A program made the translations under genes and the position numbers. A model generated the notes under the pieces. That model saw only the letters and a list, made by a program, of their open reading frames with translations, made no database searches and was not told the origin of the DNA. Below are positions 1-9,100 of a stretch of 64,000 nucleotides of DNA, in pieces (position 1 is the stretch's first letter; each line of letters starts with the position of its first letter). Source of the stretch: Allomyces macrogynus ATCC 38327 (Eukaryota > Blastocladiomycota > Blastocladiomycetes > Blastocladiales > Blastocladiaceae); assembly GCA_000151295.1 (NCBI GenBank), contig GG745341.1, positions 1,208,338 to 1,272,337 of the forward strand, given 5' to 3'.

Positions 1-14
1 ATATGCTCGTGACA

Positions 15-38
15 ATCGATACTTTTGTCCAAACGCAT
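15..38 (+). promoter_or_regulatory. Upstream motif pair ATCGAT ... CAAACGCAT (copy 1)
   Basis: ATCGAT at 15-20 is followed by CAAACGCAT at 30-38, 50 bp before the zinc-finger start codon. The same two motifs recur ahead of the polymerase gene at 334-363. The shared pair suggests common control of the two element genes; this is inference from only two occurrences. Confidence 0.35.
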
Positions 39-87
39 TTAAACATTTCTTGACACCTATTAACACAGAGTAACTTATCAAAACAGT

Positions 88-306
88 ATGGGACGAGTTT
101 CGTGGCTTCGAAAAAACACAGAATATGCACTGTACTTTTGTCCAGTGTGTCATTTTGCAACACTGCAATCTCAAGACATTCGAAAACACATGACTTTCAG
201 AAAACATTTGAAACGCGCTCCTGATGAAACTGATTGGACATCGTTTCGCCTGCCTGAAAAGACGCTTAAATCGGAGTTGCCTTCACGTCCAGTTAAAACC
301 TGTTGA
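88..306 (+). CDS. Small C2H2-type zinc-finger protein of the element
   Basis: A 72-residue protein starting at an ATG with an A-rich leader. Residues 18-40 hold one zinc-finger-like module: CPVC, then 12 residues, then H-x5-H (KHMTFRKH). The rest is basic and lacks other recognisable domains. It lies about 110 bp upstream of the TVpol-helicase gene on the same strand and shares its AT-rich composition, so it belongs to the same element. A role in DNA binding, for example as a transcription or replication factor for the element, is inferred only from the finger. It could also be the end of a longer gene truncated by the window edge, but the ATG and leader look natural. Confidence 0.55.
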   Translation: MGRVSWLRKNTEYALYFCPVCHFATLQSQDIRKHMTFRKHLKRAPDETDWTSFRLPEKTLKSELPSRPVKTC

Positions 307-333
307 TTTTTTTTGTTGCACAATGTTGAAAGT

Positions 334-402
334 ATCGATTCATGTATGGATGTTCAAACGCATCAATACATGAATTTTTTTTTTTTCAAACCCATATATA
401 AG
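334..402 (+). promoter_or_regulatory. Putative promoter of the TVpol-helicase gene
   Basis: ATCGAT at 334-339 and CAAACGCAT at 355-363 repeat the motif pair seen before the zinc-finger gene. A TATA-like ATATATAAG lies at 394-402 after a run of 12 T, and the first in-frame ATG follows at 418. This placement argues against the more upstream ATG codons at 346 and 370 as starts. Confidence 0.4.
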
Positions 403-417
403 CAAGAGCTTTCCATA

Positions 418-2820
418 ATGCCTAACATACAAAACACAATGAGCTATCTAACCGAGGACCATATCCTTCGCGCAGAAAAATTTTCGCTGAAGAAGAAGTG
501 CGTTTGGAAGTTGGAAGAAGCTGTTGACCGTGATGTACTCGAACAACTATGTAAACTTAAAGCTAAAAATTTTGAACCGGTTTTCAATACTGACGATGAC
601 AAGAAAAGAAAAAAAGCTACACGAGTTCTCAAGAACACGTTAGATTCACTATTTGCATTGATTGGTGACAGCAACAAGCATGTAGTTGAATATCAGCGCT
701 CCCAAAAATCAGGTAAAGACAAACTCTATGGCCGTGTTTATGGTAAGGGGCCTTGTCTTCAACCAATGCCCCGTCTAATTCGTAATGTTTTATCCGTTTC
801 CATCTATTACGATCTCGACATGGTCAAGTCAGTTTTGAACATTGTTCGACAATTCGCCGACTTTTTTGAACTCAAATGCCCAGTTCTCGATGAAATTCTT
901 GAAGATCCAGACACTTTCTTTCATGAAAATGAAATCGAAAAAACGGACATCTGTTCCCTATTCAACAATGAACCAGCTCAATACACTAATGAAAAACTAA
1001 AAGAACTTCATAAGTTTCATTTCGATAAACTCGTCAACTCAATAATCGCTAAAGGTTACTTTGGCAAGATATGGGAAGATGTCGATAAAAACAGCACGAA
1101 ACGAAACAATCTCAAAGGATCTTTTTGGTCTTACGTCTACTTTTCTATCGAAACAACCATCACGCATGCTTTCATTGAGTTTTTGGAGCAACATGATTTC
1201 AAAATCGGGGTAGTTGTCTATGACGGTTGTCAGGTATACAAAGATGAACGTCTTCACAAGTTCCTCACAGAAGGCAAGTATCGAGACTACCTTATCGAAA
1301 AAACTGGTTTTGATGCAGTTTTTCGTATCAAGCCCATGACTGAACTGTTTCCATTGGGCAACGAAGTGACTCCACACAAAATCGTTGCTTGCTCAATTGA
1401 TCGCCATGTTCGCGATGACAACCTCTACTCCGATGGCGTTCTAATCTTCAAGCGCCATTCTACACACCCTTACGTTTATGTGCCTGATTGTACAATCTCG
1501 GAGTTCATTGGTCGCGTACTACAAGAACCAAGAAACAACGAACTGCTAAAGGAACACCCTCACAGTATTATTCAAAATGCAAACGCCTATGTCCGTTTAC
1601 CAGGAGTAGTACCAAAGTACGCGCCAAATCGTTATTGGTACGCCTTCAAGAACGGACTGTATTGCATCTACCATTCAGACACCAAAAAAGATATCATCTT
1701 ATCTTTAGACGACCAAGAAACTATCGATAAATACGCTCCTGAAAATTTGGTGTGCTGGAACTACTTTGACGTCGACTTCGATTTTGATGATAGTGAGATA
1801 CCAACGCCTGCTCTGGACCGTCTCTTGGGTCACCAGTTTGATGATGCTCAAGTCCGTGAAGAGTTGTCGATGCTTCTTTATGGTCGTACTCTATACCCCA
1901 TGAATTCTATGGATACATGGCGTGTAATTCTGATCCTTTACGGCAACTCACGTACCGGTAAAAGCAAATGTGTTGAACTATTGGAGCATATACATGGCTT
2001 GCACAACATTTATTCGATGGAAATCAATTCGCTGGATAGCCGAACAACAGCCTACCTTCGAGACAAGGCCATTGGACTTATCAAAGACGCTTCAGCCGAG
2101 TTTTTCAAGAAGTTTGGTTATGACGTTTTTCGAACACTTTTGGATGGTGGTGCAAGTTCAGGGCGTAAAGTTTTCCAAGACTCGGAAACGACAGAGTTTA
2201 CGACGAACTTGATTTGTGCATCAAACTTTCTCATTGTGTTTGAAGAAAAGGACAATGAAATGTCAAGCCGTTTCCTTTCGCAATCTTTTCTGAATGACGT
2301 TGCAGAAGATCAAATCGACTACACACTAAAGGAAAAGTTATGCGATGAAGTTCTGCATGTCATCATCAAGAGCAATCGAAAGTACCTGCAAACTGTCGAA
2401 GAAATGTCAAAACATCCAAAGTCCATTTTTGCGCATCTGCACAAAAGTTTCAAAGAAAACTCCATGGAATTGGCTTACGGCAACGATTTTTACGCATCTT
2501 ATCTAAAAGATGTCGAGCTCAACAACAAATTCGACATTACTGGATCTGATCAAGATTCGGTACCAATGGATGAAGTCAAAACTGTCATCAACGCTACACG
2601 CGATATCACTGAGCGCAAAAAGAATGTTTCGTGGAATCTCAAGGTGATGAAAAGCCTCGGTTTACGCAATGACGTGCAAAAACTTTGTGGGGCATGCCAT
2701 CAGAACAGTTGTAATTGTCCAAATCGTCATACTCACCCAGTACGAGTCATTTTTGGTCTGAAAAGGAAAACTTTAGGTCCAAGCCCAGTACATGAGAGTT
2801 TCATATTAGATTCGGAGTAG
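418..2820 (+). CDS. TV-Pol-like polymerase fused to SF3 helicase
   Basis: Predicted replication protein of the element, about 800 residues and intronless. The N-terminal half matches the transposon/virus polymerase (TV-Pol) family related to family A polymerases. A segment beginning YGRVYGKGPCLQ (residues ~104-115) leads into YYDLDM (130-135), the motif A-like acidic site, and VVVYDGCQV (~265-273) resembles motif C. The C-terminal half is an SF3 helicase: Walker A GNSRTGKS (509-516), an acidic B motif in GLIKDAS (~553-559), motif C with CASN (600-603) and an arginine-finger region SSRF (~616-619). I chose ATG 418 because a TATA-like box lies 16-24 bp upstream; ATG 439 is also possible. The frame is open upstream to 313. 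Known family members replicate Polinton-like viruses and Tlr elements. The gene is intact, so the element may have been active recently. The motif A-like site has K where relatives often have N (DLDMVKS), which should be checked. Confidence 0.8.
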   Translation: MPNIQNTMSYLTEDHILRAEKFSLKKKCVWKLEEAVDRDVLEQLCKLKAKNFEPVFNTDDDKKRKKATRVLKNTLDSLFALIGDSNKHVVEYQRSQKSGKDKLYGRVYGKGPCLQPMPRLIRNVLSVSIYYDLDMVKSVLNIVRQFADFFELKCPVLDEILEDPDTFFHENEIEKTDICSLFNNEPAQYTNEKLKELHKFHFDKLVNSIIAKGYFGKIWEDVDKNSTKRNNLKGSFWSYVYFSIETTITHAFIEFLEQHDFKIGVVVYDGCQVYKDERLHKFLTEGKYRDYLIEKTGFDAVFRIKPMTELFPLGNEVTPHKIVACSIDRHVRDDNLYSDGVLIFKRHSTHPYVYVPDCTISEFIGRVLQEPRNNELLKEHPHSIIQNANAYVRLPGVVPKYAPNRYWYAFKNGLYCIYHSDTKKDIILSLDDQETIDKYAPENLVCWNYFDVDFDFDDSEIPTPALDRLLGHQFDDAQVREELSMLLYGRTLYPMNSMDTWRVILILYGNSRTGKSKCVELLEHIHGLHNIYSMEINSLDSRTTAYLRDKAIGLIKDASAEFFKKFGYDVFRTLLDGGASSGRKVFQDSETTEFTTNLICASNFLIVFEEKDNEMSSRFLSQSFLNDVAEDQIDYTLKEKLCDEVLHVIIKSNRKYLQTVEEMSKHPKSIFAHLHKSFKENSMELAYGNDFYASYLKDVELNNKFDITGSDQDSVPMDEVKTVINATRDITERKKNVSWNLKVMKSLGLRNDVQKLCGACHQNSCNCPNRHTHPVRVIFGLKRKTLGPSPVHESFILDSE

Positions 2821-2847
2821 TGCCCCCCTTCTTCCCTTTTTCCCTTT

Positions 2848-2860
2848 CCCCCTTCGGGGG
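2848..2860 (+). terminator. GC hairpin just after the TVpol-helicase stop codon
   Basis: Five C (2848-2852), a three-base TTC loop and five G (2856-2860) form a short perfect hairpin 28 bp past the stop, preceded by a pyrimidine-rich tract. In some giant-virus relatives mRNA 3' ends map to hairpins; that role here is inference. A second small hairpin, CCCC-AAA-GGGG, lies near 3156-3166. Confidence 0.35.
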
Positions 2861-2899
2861 ACAAAAGTTCTATCGAAGGATTGATGTTGAATTTGTGTT

Positions 2900-3133
2900 G
2901 GTTACAAAGTGAGTTTGTAACCAGTACTTTTGTTTGGACCTGTGAGTGGTTACACGGTTACAAAGTTTTTTGAATCGTAGTCTCACTTTACATTTTTTTG
3001 TATATCTACATAAATAAAAAAATACTATAGACTTTAATAGAAAAAAGTTTGTAACTTTGTAACCAGTAAAAAGAGAGTGCGGTAAGCAATTGAGAGTTGA
3101 AAAAAAAGGCGGTTACAAAGTGAGTTTGTAACC
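2900..3133. repeat. Palindrome and half-site array, GGTTACAAA family
   Basis: Two identical 23-bp palindromes lie at 2900-2922 and 3111-3133. Each has 9-bp arms GGTTACAAA and TTTGTAACC around GTGAG. Between them, half-sites occur in direct order at 2948-2964 (GGTTACA, GGTTACAAA) and in the opposite sense at 3048-3064 (TTTGTAAC, TTTGTAACC). This makes a nested, nearly symmetric array over 234 bp. It sits directly downstream of the replication gene, which fits an initiator-binding origin or operator array. That function is inferred. Confidence 0.7.
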
Positions 3134-3187
3134 AACAAAGAAATGAAAGTTTGATCCCCAAAGGGGAGGAGGCAGGAGGCGGGAGGC

Positions 3188-3484
3188 ATCGATAAAAAGA
3201 TCGATATGAGGCAAGGAAGGGAATAAAAGGAGAGTACGCCCGCCAGAAGTGAAGGATGTCTTGGACGAACGCACTACGAGAGGCGAAGTAGTCCCTGACC
3301 CGAACCACGGTGTAGTATCGTTCATTTACTGGACGATACTGCACCTCACCCGGGGGTGGTTCGTTTATTTCGAAAGGAAAGCGGGATGTGAAAACGATCG
3401 ATAAATGGCAGGGACGGTCAAGGGTAGAGTAAGGCTCACGTGTGAGTGGCTTAGGGCGATCGAATTATCGAAACAAAGATCGAT
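3188..3484. repeat. Cluster of ATCGAT hexamers
   Basis: ATCGAT occurs at 3188, 3200, 3397 and 3479 in this otherwise non-coding stretch, and also in both presumed element promoters (15 and 334). The hexamer is self-complementary. No convincing coding region is seen here; short open frames lack domain signals. Confidence 0.4.
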
Positions 3485-3643
3485 CGGGGTAAGGCATAGA
3501 TATAAAAGAGAAGGATGCCCGCTGGAAAAAGACAAGTCAAGAAGCCAAGTAGAAGGCGAGTCCCAACGTACATACAGCCTTGGCGAAAAAATTTGAGAAA
3601 CATCAAAAAAAATTCAATTGTGTTCAAAAAAAAATGTTGAAGT

Positions 3644-3838
3644 CCACCATACGGGGTATTATGACAAGTTATATTATGTCCCACCATACGGAGTATTATG
3701 ACAAGTTATATTATGTCCCACATACGGGGTATTTGTCCTATACCGTAGGTTGGGACATTGTCCTACATACGGAGTATGACACTTTATGTGGCATACGGAG
3801 TATGGGGACAGTGTCCCATACCGTAGGTATGGGACAGT
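3644..3838. repeat. CATACGGRGTAT repeat cluster with 37-bp tandem copies
   Basis: Two near-identical 37-bp units start at 3644 and 3681 (CCACCATACGG...). CATACGGRGTAT recurs around 3721, 3764 and 3791, and the reverse form ATACCGTAGG appears around 3741 and 3821. The block marks the right flank of the AT-rich element. It may be a subterminal repeat of the element or an independent repeat. Confidence 0.6.
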
Positions 3839-3880
3839 GACCATGTCCACAAGGATCCGTCTGTTCATGGCACACATCGT

Positions 3881-4467
3881 TTGTCGAGCATGAAAACGAA
3901 AATAAAGATGCAAACCTTCGGCCTCTTTGCGCTGTCCGCTTCTGTCCAGATGTCAGTCAAGGTCACAAGGATGTGGCTGCGGCCAAATCGACTCTCGCTG
4001 GCTTGGCACTCGTACCTAGTACAACTTAATTCGAAGCGCTCACGCGCCGCAAACCGACTGCCCCAAGCGCTGCCGGTGATCGCGGAATTTGATTAGTTTG
4101 CATCTCCAGCCTGTAACTGTCCGTTTGGGACATAGCACGATGTTGCACGCTGACCGTGTCGCTATCAGTCCAATGTTTGTGATCTGAGCGGACATGGTCT
4201 TGAGCATGCATGGGAGCAATTTCTGGATGCGCTGTCGAATTGTGCAGCACTCTTCACATTTGTCGCGTTGTTGTATTCAGAGCGTGCCCATCCGTTGCAC
4301 GAATGTGAGGCGCTGCGAAATCACGGCGTTTCCCGTCTAAGCTGAACATCAAATCTGTTGGGATTGACCGTCACACCAAAAGTACGATCAGCTATCGACG
4401 CAACACCTGAGCCAACCGAAATGCTGCTGCGTTGCCTTGGGCCCCCTTTCTACACGCCGCGAGGGCC
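3881..4467. other. No gene recognised; composition transition
   Basis: Between the repeat cluster and the Mpo1-like gene the base composition rises from AT-rich to the GC-rich host level. Open frames here lack domain signals and good intron joins. I see no target-site duplication that I can pair with confidence. Confidence 0.5.
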
Positions 4468-5350
4468 CTACTTGTCCTTGCCGGCCGTGCCAAACTTGAT
4501 CGCCTGCACTTTCTTGATCTCGACATCTAGCTTGCGCACGAGGTCCGGCTTGTACCCGAGCGCAAACAGGATCTCGACCCAAACGAATAGCGGCGCGACC
4601 ACGACGGCTAGACCGTTGCAAAAACAAACGTGCGTCAGTTCCCGGAATGGCGATGCGCGGCGCGCAGTGCGTCTCGGGCGGTTGGTACCTTGCCACAACG
4701 ACTCGGTAAACGCCGGCGCGCGGCCCTCAAAGACGACGTGGCCGAGAATCTGCACGACCCACGCGGCAATGTGCACGTAGAGTGCGTAGACGTTGGCGTT
4801 GGGCACGGTCGCGAGAAACCAGCCCTCAGACAGGTACATGGCCGTCCAGATGGGGGTCATAAACAGCTAATCGATCATGCAGGGGGGTCAGACAGCAAGC
4901 CCGAGGCACCACCGCGATTGGGAGAGCCATAGACGTACAGCGGCGCCCGGCTCGAGAATCGCATAGTACGCGAGGTAGATGATGGTGCCGAAAAACGCGC
5001 CATTGGCCTCGGGCGCCCACCCGTTGAAGGCCGGCAGGAACTTGGCCACGGACAGGCTCGGCGCGAGGTCGCCCGTGTTGGAGAGCCACACGCCGACGGT
5101 CCAGACGAGGGTGGGGATGCAGATGGAGTGCTGGGATGCGTGCAGGGCGTCAGTGAAGAGGTGGAGCGTAGCGAAGTACGCGGATGCGTACAATCTAGAC
5201 CAAACGAGAGCAAGGAGGGGCGGTCCTGGTCAGTTGGAGTGGCTGGCGACGGTCGTGTTGCTGCTGGACACGCACCAGGATATTCCACTTCTGGCGGTGG
5301 TACGCCGCGTAGAAGATGAATTGCGGCTCAAATTGGAGCAGGTAGGTCAT
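4468..5350 (-). CDS. Mpo1-like (DUF962) membrane protein
   Basis: A 194-residue product from four exons (5350-5276, 5130-4939, 4866-4689, 4607-4468) that close in frame. The N-terminus FYAAYHRQKWN joins across a 145-bp intron to HSICIPTL, matching the YHxxxxN...HSIxVPT start of the Mpo1/YGL010w family. Later segments contain an HIAAWVVQILGHVVFEGR stretch and the EILFALGYKP tail typical of the family. Several hydrophobic helices fit an ER membrane protein. Yeast Mpo1 is a 2-hydroxy fatty acid dioxygenase in phytosphingosine breakdown; the same chemistry here is inferred from family membership. The start ATG at 5350 leaves little N-terminal extension, as in homologues. It is divergent from the K+ transporter gene. 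Confidence 0.85.
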
Positions 5351-6137
5351 GTTGACGCCGAGCGGAATCGGTGACGATGAGCGGAAGCACGTTGGGCCGG
5401 TTGGTGCTGAGCGACGTTGTCTGCCGGTGGACGAGCGTCGTAGAGTCGGGCACGTTGTCGAGCGGGGCAACTGTGGTCGTGTCGAGCGAGGGTCGGTCTT
5501 GACGCTTTGCCGAGAGACGGGTCGGCAGAGGGCTGGACCAGGTCGCTGTGGAGAGAGGAAGGAAGGAGAAGGGGACTGATCGACTGCCAGTGTGGCGGCC
5601 GTTCCAAGTCACTTGGGCTGCCAGCATGGTCCACCGATGACGTGCCCGTCGATGTGCTGCGCCCTGTTGGCGGGCTTTCCCCGTTCGCGGCAAGTGCCTG
5701 CATGACCAACCTGGGGTTCGCAACGTGACCGCGCCAAGAAGGAAGGGGGACTGCCGCCAAACGCACCGCATTTAGTGGACGGGTCGCCCAACTTGCCGAC
5801 TGTCCAGAGACTGCATGCTCGCCCTCCACCAATAGCAACTGGCCGCAATCGTTTGGCCGTGCCCGAATCTATTGGCACCGAGACCCCAGCCCGTGTCTGC
5901 GGCCACGTCGCGGTTGGTCCGCTCCGTCCCAACCTTGTTCGACCCGCGGCTGTTCGACCCGCGGCTGTCCGACCCTCGAACGCAGCGCACGACGACAACG
6001 ACGCCACGCTCACCGCCAGCCCTCCAATCCAACTGGACCCAAGCACGGCCCACGCGCTTCCCTGATCTGTCCCGCTCCATTACCCCGATCAACGCCTAGT
6101 CCGCTCACCACACGCACCGCTCGTTCGCCCACCTACC
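5351..6137. other. Shared 5' region of the Mpo1-like and K+ transporter genes
   Basis: A 787-bp divergent intergenic region. It contains a short tandem repeat at about 5936-5973 (15-bp unit GTTCGACCCGCGGCT, two copies plus a partial third). No gene is recognised, although GC-rich sequence leaves several long open frames by chance. Promoters for both genes must lie here. Confidence 0.5.
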
Positions 6138-9100
6138 ATGCCCGACCGACCGCCACCACCTTCGCGCGCCGCAAGGGACCCGACCACGGGTCCGCCGCCG
6201 ACCGCACGGCTCGCGGGCATTCTCGCGCACATTGACGCGCGGTCCTCGTCGGCCTCGAGCTCATCCGCCACGAGCCTGCCGCGTGGGTCCCTCACGCGAT
6301 CGCCGCCCATGACGGGCAACACGACCACAAGTTCGCTCCCGCCCGCTATCCCGGAAGACGACGTTGCTCCATCCCCCGATCCGGCACCCACGGTGCCGCC
6401 AGGCGGACCAGGCACGGCCCCGCGCGCCTCGAGCATGGCCATCGACACGGTCGTCACGTCGCGGCGCGGGTCACTGTCATTTGCCGAACCCACCGCCGTC
6501 ATTTCGCGGCGCGCGTCGACCGCATCGACCGCCACGAACCAAACCACCACCGCCGCTGCGACCACGGCACCGCGCGCGTCATCCCGCACGCTCAGCTTGA
6601 CCCTCGGTGGGAGGCCGTATCTGCCGCCGGAGCCGCTCGAAGACCTCGATGCGGCCGCGGTCGTGCCGTTACCGGCGTCGCGCGCTGTCTCGTCGATGTT
6701 CGTAGGCCCCGCCACCGCAGGGAACGCGCGCAGGTTGTCAGCGGCGACGGCCGCGTCGGGCGGGGAAGAGATGGATCCGAACGGCAGTGGGAGCGGCCCT
6801 CGGCGCGCGTCCTGGACGAATTCGCGCCGCAGCTCGGCGCTCTCGTACTCGCGCCGCGCGAGTAACGTGGGCGGCGGCGTCGTCTACGAGGAGGACGATG
6901 CGGGTGGGGCCGTGAATGAGGCACTACGCGCGGCGCTCGCGCAGGATACAGGGGATGACGACGACGATGTCGATGGCGAAGCGCAGGAAGAGGCCAGAGA
7001 CGACGATCCGTTACGTGTGGGGGTCCCTGTCGTGATCATGCCGTCCCCTGGAACCATGCGTCGGTCGCCGTCGGCGGGCGATGCGGCACCGCCACCGCCG
7101 CCGCAGGTCGCGACCGCGGGTAAGCACCACGTCCCCCTCGGGGCACTGACGACCGTCCAGGCGTCAGCGTACTCAGTCGACGAGGTTGCGTCGCGCATGT
7201 CGCTGCACGTGGCGACGCACGCGCACACACACGAGCTAACGATGCCGGCACCGGACGATGCGAAGCTTGCGACGTCGTTGAGCGCGGTGCCATTACTCGC
7301 GGCAACACCGCGCGACGCAAGCACGGCATCGTCCACGGCCGCTGACGAGTCAAGCAGAGGCGGCGCGCGGCTGCGCACGGGCGCGCACCTTGCGGCCGCA
7401 GCCGTCGGGACGCGCGGTGATACCGACGACGTTTTGTCGCCGTTGACGGCAGTGAACGCGATCCCACCCGCACCACCCACACCGAAACCCGCACTGATTG
7501 CCGGCCCAAGCGGCCGCCGCCCGTCGGCGGTGCCGTCGATGATCGCGCCGTCGATTCGATCGAGCACGTCGTTTCGCCAGGGGATCGGGTCGTGGTTACG
7601 GAGGGCGCCGTCGTCGGCAACGACCACTGCGCCACCGGGGGATGCTCGGTCGTACCTGACACAAGCGCGGCAGCAGGAGAAGATGGCCGGGCAGCCCGGA
7701 GGCGCGGCGCCGCCGGCCAGAAAGGGACGGCGCATGTCGCTGGGCGCGGCGTTGATGATGCCGCCGGCGCCGCGAGTCAATGAGCAGTGCGTTTCGTCAT
7801 TTTCCGAGGGGGTTATTTTGGGTGGAGCTGACGATGAATGTAGCATGGACTTCAAGACGCTATTCGGGTTCACTTTCAACGCGCTCGGCATCTTGTACGG
7901 TGACGTGGCAGCGTACGTTTCCTTTTCCGCGCACCATCTCCATGTTTGCGATCCGATCCTCACCCTCTCTCCTGACAGCGGCCCCATGTTCCTCATGAAG
8001 TCAGCGTTCCACAAGGGCATTTCTACAACCAACCCAGAAACGCACATTCTCGGCACCGTCTCGTTTATGATCTGGATCTCGATTGTGCTCGGCGTCATCA
8101 AGTACTGCCTGGTCGTGCTCAAGGCCGACAATAACGGCGAAGGCGGGATGCTTGCGCTGTTTTCACTTGTGCCGCAGCCCGATGACGACGGGACCGCGCC
8201 GTTCTTGCAGCGGCACTATGACAAGATCTTTATGCTCGCGCTGCTCGGGTGCGCGTTTTTGCTCGGCGACGGGGTACGTCCGTGATCCTATCGCATTTGG
8301 GTTTTACCAGGCGTGGACTGATAAATGACCTCAATCCATAGCTCGTGACACCCGCGATTTGCATGCTCGCGGCCATTGAAGGGTTCCTCGTCATCGAGGC
8401 CAAGAACCCGGGCCAAATTGCCGTGCCCGTCTCGACCTGGCGTGTGCCCGTCACCTGCGCACTGATCGTGCCGCTCTTTTACGTGCAGCGATTCGGGCTC
8501 GGAAGCCCAACCAAGATCTTCCCGTACATTATGATGGTCTGGTTCACGGCGCTCGCGGCCATTGGTATCTGGAACATTGTGCAGATCCCGTGGGTGCTCA
8601 AGGCCTTCAACCCGTGGACCATGATTTCGGTCATGTACCTGCTCAAGACGAAGGCCACACTGGAGCTGCTCTCAACCGTGGTGCTTGTCGTGGCTGGGCT
8701 CGAGTTTTTGTACGCGGATCTCGGCACGTTTAAGCGACGGCCGATTTCAATCTCGTTTTCGGCGATTGTCGTGCCGTGTACGCTGCTGTCGTATTTGGGC
8801 CAGGCGGCGACGTTGTTGGGGGCACACGACGCACACGAGCGCGCAGAACTCGTGCACAACTTGTTTTTCGAGGCGGCGCCGGATTGGGCGCTGTGGCCGT
8901 TGGTCTTGCTTGGCACGATCGTCTCGGCTGTCGGGTCGCAGTCGGTGATTTCCGGGTGCTTTGCCATGATCGGTACGCTTGAAGTCGACTCGAGATCGCC
9001 GAAGCGCACGGTGGGACTGATGCCGGTGTCTGTCCCTCCTAGACCAGGCCATCACGCTGCGCGTGTTCCCGACGTTCCACTCGGTGCATCTGATGGGCCA

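Larger units (their letters stand above)
1..3880. mobile_element. AT-rich Polinton-like / TVpol-helicase element (partial)
   Basis: Seen: this stretch is clearly AT-rich and uses A/T-ending codons, unlike the GC-rich host genes from 4.4 kb onward, and it has no introns. It carries a zinc-finger gene, a polymerase-SF3 helicase gene, and a 3' region dense in palindromes and short repeats. Known: TV-Pol fused to SF3 helicase is the replication protein of Polinton-like viruses, Tlr elements and some phages. Inferred: an integrated or decayed virus-like element whose left part lies outside the window. No capsid, integrase or packaging ATPase is visible here and no terminal inverted repeat could be paired, so a stand-alone plasmid or an assembly join is not excluded. 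The right boundary is approximate, set where composition changes. Confidence 0.6.

Noticed and set aside
313..417. Upstream extension of the TVpol-helicase protein (including ATGs at 346 and 370)
   Set aside because: The frame is open, but it would pass through the presumed TATA box and a poly-T tract encoding FFFF; ATG 418 after the TATA is more likely.
3644..3838. CRISPR-like array
   Set aside because: Only two regularly spaced 37-bp units with no distinct spacers; the rest are irregular and inverted. Eukaryotic context.
6884..8131. 415-codon minus-strand frame
   Set aside because: Antisense shadow of the long low-complexity N-terminus of the K+ transporter.
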